From: Candidatus Opimibacter skivensis
GTDB lineage: Bacteria > Bacteroidota > Bacteroidia > Chitinophagales > Saprospiraceae
Assembly (NCBI GenBank): GCA_016722045.1
Contig: JADKGY010000008.1
Span: forward strand, 530,157-594,156
Direction: 5' to 3'
DNA length: 64,000 nt
A program made the translations under genes and the position numbers. Of this stretch, positions 34,001 through 49,000 are shown piece after piece. The stretch's first letter is position 1, and each line of letters starts with the position of its first letter. The notes beneath the pieces are model-generated. The model had not been told where the DNA came from. It did no database searches and saw nothing but the letters and a program-made list of their open reading frames with translations.

Positions 34001-37000
34001 GTCGGTGGAAGTTCTTTGTTGACTGCAACCATTACAGGTGGCTCAAGTCTGCAAACTTTACAATGGCAATCGAATACAGGTACATGGGCAAATATTGCCG
34101 GTGCCACTTCCAGTACATATACTGTTCTCGGATCATCTGCCGGATCTACACAATACAGGATTTTATTACTTGATCCAAATTCCGGATGTCCTGCAACCCT
34201 TGCATCTAACAGCGTGACTATACTAGTACAACCTGATGCTTCAGTGACCGTCAATCCACCTTCGACAGAAGTATGTGTAGGTGGAGTTGCTTTATTGACA
34301 GCCACAGTGACAGGCGGATCTACAGGTTTGACATATCAGTGGCAATCAAGCGCTGCAGGTCAAAATATCTGGTCAAATATTGGTGGTGCAAATGCTTCAA
34401 CATACAGTGCACAAACACTAACTGCCGGAAATACAGACTATAGAGTAATCATCACTGATAACCTTAGTGGATGTAGTGATCCCGTATCGAACGCCGTATT
34501 AGTTATTGTACAGCCGGATGCAACTGTAAGCATCGCGCCATCGACATCACAAGTTTGTCTTGGCGGATCGGTGACCATCAATGCTACCATCGTAGGTGGA
34601 TCTACTTCATTTACCATTCAATGGGAAAGCAGCACTGATCAAATCGCATGGAGTATTATTCCGGGAGCAACTGCACAAGGATATAATCCGCCTACTTCTT
34701 CAACAGGTACATTATATTATCGTGTAGAGATTACTGACCTTGTCAGTGGATGTAGTGATCCCGTATCGAACAATGCAAGTGTAATCGTATCACCAGATCT
34801 TTCTGTGTCAACGCAGCCAACTAATCTTACAGAATGCCTGGGAGGTTCCGCTACAATGACAGTAGCTGTGACAGGTGGATCAGGTACTATATCATATCAA
34901 TGGCAATCAAGTCCAAATGGTACTAACGGCTGGACCACTGCAACCGGAACAGGAGCAAATACAAATACGTATACTCCTGCCAGTACAGCCACAGGCACTA
35001 CATGGTACAGAGTATTGATCAATGCATCAAACAGCGGTTGTGATCAGGCTGTAAGTAATGTCGCTACAGCTATCATCACACCTGATCTAAGTGTCACAAC
35101 TCAGCCATCTCCGATAACTGAGTGTGTAGATGGTGTAGCCACAGTTTCTGTTGCAATAGCGGGTGGCTCAGGAACAATAAGCTATCAATGGCAAACAAGC
35201 CCAACAGGAACATCAGGCTGGGCAAATGCTGCAGGGCCAGGTGTATTGACAAATACATATACGCCTCCAAGCACTGTAGTAGGAACAAATTGGTACAGAG
35301 TTCGTATCACAGCATCAGCAAGTGGATGTGATCCGATAAATAGCGACACAGCCCGTGTGACTGTGATTCCTGACTTAAGTGTAGGAACACAACCTACAAA
35401 TGTGTCGGAATGTATCGGCGGTACGTCTACTATGACAGTCTCGGTGAATGGCGGTGTTGGTACTGTATCTTATCAATGGCAATCAAGTGCTGATGGATCC
35501 ACAGGTTGGGCAAATGCAACCGGAACAGGATCTACCACATCAACTTATACACCTCCAAGTATTGTAGCCGGAACTATTTTTTACAGAGTCTTAATCAATG
35601 CATCTGGTAATGGATGCGGTCAGGCTGTAAGTGCAAATGCTACAGCAACAATAACACCTGATATCACAATTACTACACAACCAACAGGAATTGCTGAATG
35701 TGTGGGTGGAACTTTGACAATGACTGTTGCTAACAGTGGTGGCTCAGGTACAATCTCATATCAATGGCAATCCAGTGCAGACGGATCTACCGGATGGGCC
35801 AATGCAACCGGTACGGGAGCAACAACAAATACATATACACCATCGAGTGTAACAGCAGGAACAACATATTACAGAGTACTTGTGAATGCAACAAATTCAG
35901 GATGTGATCAGGCTGTAAGTAATGCAGTGACCGCTGTCATCAATCCGGATCTCACCATTACGACGCAACCAACAAATCTAAATGAGTGCCTTGGTGGTAC
36001 AGCTCAATTGACAGTTGTAGTCACTGGTGGTACAGGTACAGTTTCATATCAATGGCAAACAAGTACTACGCAGAATGGAACTTATACCAATGCTTCCGGT
36101 ACAGGTTCTACTACATCTTCCTTCACTCCAGCATCTGTATCAACAGGCACAACATGGTATCGTGTATTGATCAATGCTACAGGTAATGGTTGTGGTCAGG
36201 CTATGAGCAATAATGTGAGTGTCATCATTGATCCGGATGCAACAGTCAGTATTACACCGCCGGTTTACAATCTTTGTACCGGAGCATTTCAAAATCTGAC
36301 GGCTACCATCACGGGAGGTTCTGCCCTTGTACATGTTCAATGGCAGCGATATGATTCATTGACTACTTCATGGGTGAATATATCCGGTGCGGTCAATCTG
36401 AATTATCTTGTTCCAACTAATGTGACTGGATCATTAGCCTATAGAGCAATGATCGTAGATCCAAACTCAGGTTGTAGTACACCTGTTTCTTCAGTTTCAA
36501 CTGTTAATATTTATACCGGAGCATCATCAACAGCAAGTGTGAATGATGTTAATATTTGTCTTGATGGTGCGGCCCTTTTGACAGCTATCATAATAGGTGG
36601 ATCTGGTGGTGGAACCAGTATCTGGCAATCAAGTCCTGATAGTCTTGTTTTTACAGATATAGCCGGAGCTAACGCTACTACGTATTCACCACCGACTAAT
36701 GTTGTCGGCACCATATACTATCGATTTTATACGGTTGAACCAGGGGGAAGTCAATGCCCAAGTCCGGTTATTTCTAATGTGGCTAAGGTAGTAGTACATG
36801 CCGATCCTGCTGTAAATGTTACCATTTCTGATATAAAAATATGTGTAGGAGGTACGACAACTCTCACAGCAAATATCACTGGTGGATCGCCTTTGCAAAT
36901 TATTCAATGGCAAAATGGCGTCGCTTTTGGCGGACCGTGGTCAGATGTTTCCGGAGCAAATAGTTCTACATATGTTTTTAATGGAACTACAGCAGGAACA

Positions 37001-40000
37001 TATTATTACAGAGTTGTACTTACAGATAACGGACTGGGTTGTACAACAATTGTTACCTCAAATCCAACATCTGTCATCACTGTCAATAATGATGCAACAG
37101 TATCCATCTCCGCGCCTAATCTTGAAATTTGTGTTGGAAGTAGTGTAACTATCACTGCAACTATTACAGGTGGTTCTGGTGGCTCCATCTACATCCGGCA
37201 ATGGCAGTCTAGCCCGCACGGCCTAAATACATGGACTGATATTCCGGGTGCAATTAATACTACCTATGTGGTCAGTGGGACAGTGCCTTCAAGTTTAGAC
37301 TATCGCATTACTATAAGTGATCCGCTACCTGATTGTGCAGATCCGGTTTCTAATGTATTAAACATCATCGTTAACCCCGATGCAGTCGCAACACTTGCTC
37401 CACTTACAAATCCTGTTTGTATCGGAGGAAGCGCTCCTTTGACAGCTACTATCACCGGCGGCTCATCATCATTGTCAAGAATATGGGAACAAAGTTCTAC
37501 AGGTCTTGCAGGATCATGGTCGGTGATTGCAGGCCAAACAGGATTAGTATACAATCCACCTACAACAATTGTAGGTACTATTTTCTATAGAATTTCTTTC
37601 CTTGATCCACTTCCAGGTTGCGGTGGAGGTAACTCTAACAACGTTACGGTTACTGTATCTCCTGATCTCTCAATTACAACACAACCAACAGGTATCGCTG
37701 AATGTGCCGGAGGAACAGCTACAATGTCTGTTGCAGTCACCGGAGGTTCAGGAGCAATAAGCTATCAATGGCAGGTCAGTCCTGATGGTACAACCGGATG
37801 GGCAAATGCAACAGGTACAGGTTCTACAAGCATTACATACACACCACCTAGTACGACCGTAGGAACAAAATGGTACAGAGTATTAATCAATGCTGCCGAT
37901 AGTGGTTGTGATCAGGCCGTAAGTTCCGTGGTTACAGCTATCATTTCAGCAGATCTAAATATCACTACGCAGCCTTCACCAATCGTCGAATGTATAGGAG
38001 GAACAAATACACTTAACGTAGTCTCTCCGGGTGGTTCAGGCACGGTTTCATACGCATGGCAAACCAGTCCTAACGGAACCGGTAGCTGGGCAGCTGCAAC
38101 AGGTACTGGTTCAACTACGGCAACATACACACCTCCTTCAGTATCGGCAGGTGTTCTGTGGTATCGAGTACTTATTACAGCATCAGGCAATGGATGTGAT
38201 AGTCAGCAAAGTGATACGGCCAGAGTAACTGTAACTCCAGATCTATCGATTACAACACAGCCTACAAATGTGCTTGAATGTATCGGTGGTACGAATACAT
38301 TTAGTGTAATAGTCACGGGAGGTTCAGGCGTTGTGACTTATCAATGGCAATCAAGTACAACTAACGTATCCGCCAATTTTACCAACATCGCTGGAGCAAC
38401 GAACACATCTTATCTTCCTTCAAGTGCAGCCGCCGGAACTACATATTATCGTGTCCTCATCAGCGCATCAGCAGGTGGTTGTGACCAGGCACTCAGTACA
38501 GTTGTGACAGCTATCATCGTCAATGACATCGCGATCACGACACAACCTGTCGGCGGAAATATATGCGTAGGTGGAAACATGACTTTAACTGTGGCAGCAA
38601 CAGGTTCCCCCGGACTTAATTATGAATGGCAACGCCAGGCAGGACCAAGTTGGATCACGGTAGGGACGAACTCAACTACATACAACACAGGATCACTGAC
38701 CAGCACTACGATATATCGTGTCATCGTGTACGCTACTCAAAGTGGTTGTGATCCAGCGATATCAAATCTTGCTACAGTCAATGTTGCTCCGGATATTGAG
38801 ATCACATCTCAACCTCTCGGAGGATCAATCTGTACCGGGGGCAATTTAACATTAAGCGTTATTGCAACCGGTTCACCGGGGCTCAATTACCAATGGCAAT
38901 TCCAGTCAGGTATCAATTGGTTCAATACAGGAACAAACCAGTCAACATTTAACACGCCGACATTGGGTTCAACAACAACATATCGTGTATTAGTATATGC
39001 CAATCAAAACGGTTGTGAAACGGCAGTTTCTAATGACGCTATTGTTACCGTCACTCCGGATATTTCTATATCTGTTCAACCTGTAGGTGGGTCTATTTGT
39101 ACAGGAGGAAATTTCACTATGAGTGTCACGGCAAGTGGATCGCCAGCTATACTTTATCAATGGGAACAAAATACAGGATCAGGATGGACCACTATTTCCG
39201 GTGCGACTTCATCATCTTATAATACAGGTGCGCTTTCTGTCACTACACAATACAGGCTTTATCTCTCTTCAGCTTCTAATGGTTGCGATCCGATTTATTC
39301 ATCGGCAGTAACTGTAACTGTAACGCCTAACATCACCATCAACACACAACCACAAAGTGGTGTATTGTGTGTAGGTGGCAATCTAATCTTCACAGTTGCA
39401 GCTTCAGGATCTCCTTTGCTATTATACCAATGGGAATCATTTAATGGAAGCACCTGGAGCCCTATATCTGGAGCGACAGCCTCATCTTATAATACGGGAG
39501 CGCTGGCCAGCACGACACAATATCGTGTGTTGGTGTATGCTTCACAAAGTGGATGTTCAAGTGTGTATTCAAATATCGTTACTGCGAATGTATCTCCTGA
39601 CATCACGATAAGTGCACAACCGGTTGGCGGTTCTATATGCACAGGAGGCACATTTAGTTTGACCGTTACAGCAAGTGGTTCTCCGGCGATACATTATCAG
39701 TGGGAAGCATTCAATGGTTCCACATGGTCTGTGGTCGGAACAGATTTACCAAACTATACAACACCAGCATTAGTCACCACGACTCAGTACAGAGTATTTG
39801 TGTTTTCCATCGAAAGTGGTTGCGAAGATGTTTATTCTACACAGGTATCGGTCATTGTAACACCCAACATTACAATATCTGCGCAACCTACTGGTGGTTC
39901 TATTTGTACCGGAGGTAATTTTGATTTAAGCGTTACGGCTAGTGGCTCACCTTCCATTCAGTATCAATGGGAGCAATTCAATGGTACTTCCTGGGTTTCA

Positions 40001-43000
40001 ATAGCAGGAGCTACAAGTGCTACCTACAACACTGGAACACTTTCATCCACTACGCAGTACAGAGTTTTGGTTTATGCATCTCAAAGTGGTTGCGTAAATG
40101 TATATTCCTCAATCGCTACAGTTACGGTAACTCCTGATATTTCCATAAGCACTCAGCCTGTCGGCGGTGCTATATGCGTTGGAGGTACATGGATATTAAA
40201 TGTTGTCGCGAGCGGTTCACCTGCTATTCAATATCAATGGCAGGACAGTATCGTCGGAGGTACATGGCATAACGTAACTGCAGTTGGAAATACAACATCG
40301 TCATTCACCACAGATTTACTATCTGTCACTACATGGTACAGGGTATTTGTATATAACAATCAAAGTGGATGTGAGGATATATACAGCAACACTGTTGCAG
40401 TCACTGTAAGCCCGGACATCGTCATCACCCTTCAACCAGTAGGTGGTTCCATTTGTACCGGAGGTAATTTTGATCTGTTTGTTTTAGGCAGCGGTTCCCC
40501 TTCAATACACTATCAATGGGAGACATTCGATGGCTCATCATGGGTTGCAATTAGCGGAGCTACTTTCCCTGCATTTAATACAGGAGTATTAACAACAACA
40601 ACTCAATACAGAGTATTTGTCTTTGCAACTCAAAATGGTTGTGAAGATGTCTATTCACCTATCGTGACAGTAAATGTGGCACCAGACATCGCTATCTCTA
40701 CACAACCTCTAGGCGGAGCTATCTGTACGGGTGGCAATTTTGATCTGAGTGTAGTCGCAAGCGGATCACCTGCTATCCACTATCAATGGGAGTCATTTAA
40801 TGGCACAACATGGAGTATTGTGGGCACAGACTTGCCGACATATAATACCGGAACATTAACAACCACCACAAGCTACAGGGTTTTTGTTTATAATAATCTA
40901 AGTGGTTGTGAGGATGTTTATTCTACACAAGTCACTGTCACTGTTACTCCGGATATTTCTATAAGCTTACAACCAGTAGGCGGTTCGATTTGTACAGGCG
41001 GTAATTTTGATCTTAGTGTTACTGCCAGCGGTTCTCCTTCTATCCAGTATCAGTGGGAACAATTTAATGGCTCAACATGGACATCAATAGCTGGAGCTAC
41101 CAGCTCATCCTATAATACCGGTGTTTTAAGTGGTACTACACAATACCGGGTTTTTGTTTATAATACACAAAGTGGTTGTGAGGATTTATATTCTACTCCG
41201 GTCACAGTCACAGTTACACCCGATATCGCGATCAGTGTACAACCTATCGGAGGATCAATTTGTACCGGAGGTAATTTTGATCTGAGCATTACTGCCAGTG
41301 GATCACCTGCTATTCATTATCAGTGGGAATCTTTCGATGGAACAACATATGCAATCGTGGGATCAGATTTGCCTTCATACAATACAGGGGCATTGACCAC
41401 GACGACCAGTTACAGAGTCTTTGTTTACAATACGCAGAGTGGTTGTGAGGATATATATTCTACTCAGGTTACGGTCACAGTTACACCTGACATTTCAATA
41501 AGCGTGCAACCTGTCGGAGGATCAATCTGTACAGGAGGTAATTTTGATTTGAGTGTTTCAGCCAGCGGATCACCAGCTATTCATTATGAGTGGCAGTCCT
41601 TTAATGGCACTATATGGAGTGTAGTAGGCTCAGATTTGCCAACTTATAATACCGGAACGTTAACGACTACTACAACTTATCGCGTATTTGTATATAATAC
41701 TCAAAACGGTTGTGAAGATATTTTTTCAACAGCGGTTGTAGTTACAGTAGCACCTGATATATCAATCAGTGCCCAACCAGTTGGAGGTTCAATATGTACA
41801 GGCGGTAATTTTGATTTGAGTGTAACGGCCAGTGGATCACCGGCTATTCACTACCAATGGGAATCTTTCAATGGCACAACCTGGAGCATAGTTGGATCAG
41901 ACTTGTCAACATATAACACGGGCACATTGACCACGACGACAACATATAGAGTTTTTGTTTTCAATACTCAAAGCGGTTGTGAGGATATTTATTCAAGTAC
42001 AGTGGTGGTCACTGTAGCACCTGACATTTCCATTAGTGTGCAACCTGTAGGGGGCTCAATATGTACAGGCGGTAATTTTGACCTCAGTGTAACTGCGAGC
42101 GGTTCACCTGCTATTCACTACCAATGGGAGTCATTCAATGGCACAGCATGGAGTGTGGTTGGATCAGATTTGCCAACCTACAACACGGGTACATTAACAA
42201 CAACTACAACGTATCGGGTATTTGTTTATAACACGCAAAGTGGTTGTGAAGATGTCTATTCATCTTCTGTGATTGTTACAGTTGCCCCGGATATTGCCAT
42301 CACAATTCAACCCGTGGGAGGTTCAATATGTACAGGCGGTAATTTTGACCTCAGTGTAACGGCGAGCGGTTCACCTGCTATTCACTACCAATGGGAATCA
42401 TTCAATGGCACCACATGGAGCATCGTCGGTTCAGACTTGCCAACATATAACACAGGTACATTAACAACAACCACAAGCTATAGAGTATTTGTTTATAATA
42501 CTCAAAATGGTTGTGAAGATATTTACTCGACACAGGTAACAGTTACTGTCACTCCTGATATTGCGATAAGTGTTCAGCCTGTTGGAGGCTCGATATGCAC
42601 AGGAGGTAATTTTGATCTGAGTGTTATAGCCAGTGGATCACCTGCTATACACTACCAATGGGAATCATTCAATGGCACCACATGGAGCATCGTGGGATCA
42701 GATGTATCTACATACAATACAGGTACATTAACAACTACGACCAGCTATAGAGTTTTTGTGTACAATACACAAAGTGGTTGCGAGGATATTTATTCAACAC
42801 AAGTGTCCGTAATCGTCACTCCTGACATTTCGATCAGTGTTCAACCTGTAGGAGGTTCAATATGTACAGGTGGTAATTTTGATTTGAGTGTGACGGCCAG
42901 TGGTTCGCCGGCTATACATTATGAGTGGCAGTCATTTAATGGAACGATATGGAGTGTAGTCGGATCAGATTTACCCGCATACAATACAGGAACGCTTACG

Positions 43001-46000
43001 ACGACAACAACTTATCGTGTATTTGTTTATAATACTCAAAATGGTTGTGAAGATATTTTTTCAAATACTGTAGTAGTTACAGTTGCACCTGATATTTCCA
43101 TCAGTGCTCAGCCCGTGGGTGGCTCAATATGTACTGGTGGTAATTTTGATCTGAGTGTCACTGCCAGCGGTTCACCAAATATTCATTATCAATGGGAGTC
43201 ATTTAATGGAAGTACCTGGAGCGTAGTCGGTTCCGATTTGCCAACATATAACACAGGCATATTGACTACGACAACAACATATCGCGTATTTGTCAATGCA
43301 AGTGAAAATGGTTGTGAAGATGTTTATTCTAGTCAGGTGACAGTCACTGTTGCTCCTGATATTTCTATAAGTGTGCAACCGGTCGGGGGCTCAATATGTA
43401 CAGGGGGTAATTTCGATTTGAGTGTGACAGCCAGTGGTTCGCCTGCTATACACTTCCAATGGGAATCTTTCAATGGTACAACGTGGAGCATTGTAGGTTC
43501 CGACTTGCCAACATATAATACGGGAACTTTGACAACCACTACAAGCTATCGGGTTTTTGCTTACAATACGCAAAGCGGTTGCGAGGACGTCTATTCAAAT
43601 ACAGTAGACGTAACAGTTTCGCCTGACATCAGCATTAGTGCACAACCAGTAGGAGGAGCTATTTGTATCGGAGGTGATCTCACACTCAATGTAGTAGCTT
43701 CCGGTTCACCTGCTATACATTACCAATGGCAGGCTTTTACAGGCGCATCATGGGTCATCGTCGGATCAGATATTCCAAGCTATAATACAGGTGCTATTAT
43801 CACCACTACAAACTATCGTGTATTTGTTTTCGCGACAGAAAATGGTTGCGAAGACATCTACTCCAACCAGGTTACAGTGACCGTTGCTCCGGATATATCT
43901 ATCAGTGGACAACCTACTGGTGGTGCAGTTTGCGTAGGAGGTACATGGAATTTGAACGTCATAGCCAGTGGCTCGCCACTAATCCATTATCAGTGGCAGG
44001 ATAGTACAGCTACTGGTTCATGGCAAAATGTAAGTGAAGTCGGCGGTACTACCTCAGGCTTTACAACTGATCCATTATCTGTGACAACATGGTACAGAGT
44101 ATTCTTATCAGCAACTGAAAATGGATGCGAAGACATTTTTAGTTCTACAGTTCAGGTTGCTGTATCCCCTGACATCGTGATAAGTACTCAGCCAACAGGA
44201 GGTACAATTTGTTCGGGAGGTAGTTTGAATTTAAATGTGGTCGCTTCAGGATCTCCAAATATTCTTTATCAATGGGAGATTTTTAATGGTTCTACATGGA
44301 ATGCTATTCCATCTGCAACCCTCGCTTCATATAATACCGGAGCACTAACACTTACTACACAGTACCGTGTGTTTGTTTATGCCACAGAAAATGGTTGTGA
44401 AGATTTTTACAGTCAAATCATATCTGTTAATGTCATCCCTGATATCGTCATTACGGCTCAACCAACAAATATTGAAGAATGTATCGGAGGAAGTGATATT
44501 TTGAGTGTGACTACGACAGGAGGCACTGGTAGCATATCGTATCAGTGGCAGTCAAGCACATCAAATTTCCCTGCCGGATTTACTAATATCATAGGGGCGA
44601 CATCAACTACGTATCTGCCACCGAGTACATCAGCAGGAACAACTTATTATAGGGTCATGATCACTGCTTCCGGCATCGGTTGTGATGCTGCTGTGAGTGT
44701 TGTGTCCACTGTCATCATCAGACCTGATGCACTTATCACGGCGGCTCCAGCAGTTTCTGAAATTTGTATAGGAGGATCTGTCAATCTTACGGCCACATTG
44801 ACCGGAGGTTCTTCTTCAGTTTCATATCAATGGCAACATAGCCTTGATAGTCTTTCTGGTTGGACAAACATAGGTAGTCCAAATACAAGTATTTATACGG
44901 CCACGCCTTCACCTGTCGGCGTCCATTTCTATAGAGTGGTGGTTACTGATCCATTGTCAGGATGTAATCAGCCTGTTTCAAATATTATTTATATAACTGT
45001 TCGACCAGATGCATCTGTTTCTGTATCGCCGGCATTGACTACAGTTTGTATTGACGGTGCCGCACCATTGAGTGCAGTCGTTACAGGCGGTTCGAGTCAG
45101 CTTACTATTCAGTGGGAGACAAGTAGTAACATAGCTGGACCATGGGTGGATATCGTCGGAGAACATACACTAAACTATACAGCTCCAACTAATGTGTCCG
45201 GAACAATCTATTACAGAGTAAGAATAAATGATAATTCAGCTGGATGTTTTGAACCTTACTCAACCATCATGACTGTGACGGTCATCCCTGATCTCATAGT
45301 TTCTGTGGATCCTTCTCCGATCACAGAATGTATCGGTGGTACATTGGATATGAGCGTTTTGGTCAGTGGTGGGTATGGAAATATTACTTATCAATGGCAA
45401 TCAAGTCCTACAGGAATCAATGCGTCATATGTAGATATCTCAGGGGCTACATTGTCAACATATACACCTCCAAGTTCTTCTGCGGGTACGACCTGGTACA
45501 GGGTGCTCATCAATGCAGATGGAGTTGGTTGTGATGACATCGTAAGTTCTGCTGTTACGGCGACGATCAACCCGGATATTTCAGTATCTCTTCAGCCGGT
45601 AGGATTTACAGGATGTATTGGTGCTCCTGATGTATTGACTGTTCAGGGTCAAAACGGAACGGGTGGACTGACATATCAATGGCAATTGAGCAATAGTGAT
45701 ACACCATTCAACTGGTCTACTATTCCAGGTGCCCAACTCACAACATATGCTCCGAATACAAGTACAGCAGGCACTATATGGTATAGAGTTATCATCAGCG
45801 CTCCCGGAAATGGATGTCAGGATGCTATCAGCAGCATTGCACAGGTGATTATTGTAAATGATCCTATTGTGACGATTGCAGCAATACAAACTACAATATG
45901 TGATGGAGGTGTAGCGAATTTCACTTCTACTGTAACCGGGGGAACAGGTACATCTATATATCAATGGCAGCAACAGATAGGAAGTACCTGGACAAATATC

Positions 46001-49000
46001 TCTGGTGCAACTGCAAATAATTATACTACCCAGGTATTGACTGAGGGTTCATATTCATATCGTTTAGTAGTTAACCAGAGTACAGGTTGCTATAGTGTCA
46101 GTAATGCAATCATCATTCAGGTTGTAAGTGATCCGGCCATTGTAGTCACAGCGGACGTAAATCAGTTTTGTGAAGGAGGCTCTGCTGTCCTGCACGCAGC
46201 AGTGAGTGGTGGAGCAGGTGTGATTTTATATCAATGGGAGGAATTTATAAGTGGTACATGGGTTGTCATACCGGGGGCTACGGCTCAGGATTATACATCC
46301 CCTGCATTAGCTGCAGGTCTCCACTTTTTCAGAGTTAATGTCACTCAGAACTCTGGTTGCGCAAGTGTAAGTGATCAATATCCTATTACGGTTGTTCCTG
46401 ATCCGGTAGTAACCATTCTGCCTGACTTCAATACTATTTGCAGCGGAGGTGTAGTTCAATTTACAAGTAACGTTACTGGTGGAGTTGGAGCCAACAATTA
46501 CCAATGGCAACAATTTAATACCAATACCTCTTTATGGGAAAATATCGCTGGTGCTACAATTTCGACATATACTACGCCAGTACTTACAATCACCGGAACA
46601 TATCAATATCGACTTTTCGTCACACAAGGATTGGGTTGTGCATCTGCAAGCTCATCTGTGCTTATTACCGTCACGGCAGATCCTGTGGTTACCATTGGAG
46701 CTAGTGATTTATTTTTATGCGTTGGTGCAAATACAATATTGAGTAGTGTGGTAACAGGCGGTGCAGGAACCATCGTCTATCAATGGCAACAATTTGTACT
46801 CAATGTGGGATTTGTAAGTATTCCAGGGGCCAATTTATCATCTTATACGACACCAATATTTGCAACACCAGGTACCTATACCTACCAACTTGTGGTCACT
46901 CAGAATTCAGGTTGTTCAACTACAAGTATCGCTTTAGATATAAATGTAGTCTCTGATCCGACTGTAGATGCAACTGCTGCAGAGTATACGATTTGTAATG
47001 GTGGTGTTGCCTCGTTGTCATCTACTGTAACGGGAGGCTCAGGAACAAATGCATACCAATGGCAAATCTTTAATGGTTCGGTTTGGGTGGATATAGCCGG
47101 TGCGAATAATCAAAATTATACTTCAGGAGTATTATCAACTGGTACATATCAATATCGCGTCTTTGTCACCCAAAATACAGGTTGTGCATCTGCAAGTTCG
47201 GGAGTAACTATCGTAGTGACACCTGATATTCTGGTCACTACACAACCTACCGATGTCAATGAATGCATAGGAGGAACAGACAACATGACAGTTACTGTCA
47301 CCGGTGGTGCAGGCACCATCACATATCAATGGCAATCAAGTGCCGACGGATCAACTGGTTGGGCTAATGCAACAGGACCCGGAGCAACAACAAATACATA
47401 TACACCATCAAGTGCCGTAGCAGGAACAACATATTACAGAGTACTTGTTAATGCAGCTAACAATGGTTGCGATCAGGCTGTAAGTAATAATGGAATAGCT
47501 GTTATAAACCCTGATTTGGTTGTGACAACACAGCCATCGAATGTCAATGAGTGTATTGGCGGAACAAACACAATGACAGTTACAGTCAGTGGAGGATCAG
47601 GAGCAATAAGCTATCAGTGGCAATCAAGCGCTAACGGATCAACGGGCTGGGCAAATGCGACTGGCCCTGGCGCAACAACGAATACATATACACCATCAAG
47701 TGCAATAGCCGGAACGACATATTACAGAGTTCTGGTCAATGCAGCTAACAATGGATGTGATCAGGCTGTAAGCAATAACGGCATTGCTGTTATCAATCCT
47801 GATTTACTTGTAACAACTCAACCTACCAACCTTAATGAATGTATTGGCGGAACAGGTACAATAAATGTTGTTGTCACAGGTGGTTCAGGTTCAATTAGCT
47901 ATCAATGGCAATCAAGCTCAAATGGAGTAAGTGGATGGGCTGATGCATTAGGTGCCGGTGCAACTACAAACACCTATACTCCTGCAAGTGCATTCTCGGG
48001 TACAACGTATTACCGCGTTCTGATCAATGCAGCCAACAATGGATGCGACCAGGCAGTAAGTAATAATAGTATTGTGATCATATCACCGGATTTGCAAGTC
48101 ATCTCTCACCCTCAGGATGTCGATGAATGCATCGGAGGTACAAATACAATGTTTGTTTTTGTATCTGGAGGATCAGGCATAATCACATATCAATGGCAAT
48201 CAAGTCCTGACAGCCTTGTATGGGTTGACGCTACAGGAATAGGCGCAAATACAGATACTTACACACCGTTGAGTCTGGTGGCGGGTTCAACGTATTACAG
48301 GGTATTGATCAATGCATCAAATAATGGATGTGATCAGGCGGTTACCGAAAATGGAATCGCTACTATCAATCCTGATATTCTAATAACTACACAGCCTACA
48401 AATATCAATGAATGTGTCGGTGGTGATAATACAATATCTGTATCTGTAAGTGGTGGCTCAGGTGCCATTTCATATCAATGGCAAGAAAGTGCCGATGGCT
48501 CAAATGGATGGACAAATTCTACAGGAATTGGTGCTGATACAAATACATACACACCATCAAGTGCAGTCGCCGGAACAACATATTACAGAGTATTGGTTAA
48601 TGCAGCGAACAATGGATGCGACCAGGCCGTAAGTAATAATGGAATCGCTGTTATCACACCGGACTTAGTCGTTACAACACAACCATCGAATGTCAATGAA
48701 TGTATCGGTGGCACAAACACGATGACAGTTACAATCACCGGTGGATCAGGTCTTGTAAGCTATCAGTGGCAATCAAGTGCTGACGGATCTACAGGTTGGA
48801 CAAATGCAACAGGCCTTGGCGCAACAACAAATACATACACACCATCAAGTGCAGTAGCGGGAACAACTTATTACAGAGTTCTGGTCAATGCAGCGAACAA
48901 TGGATGCGACCAGGCCGTAAGTAATAATGGAATTGCTGTTATCAATCCTGACTTAGTTGTGACAACACAACCATCAAATGTCAATGAATGTATCGGTGGA

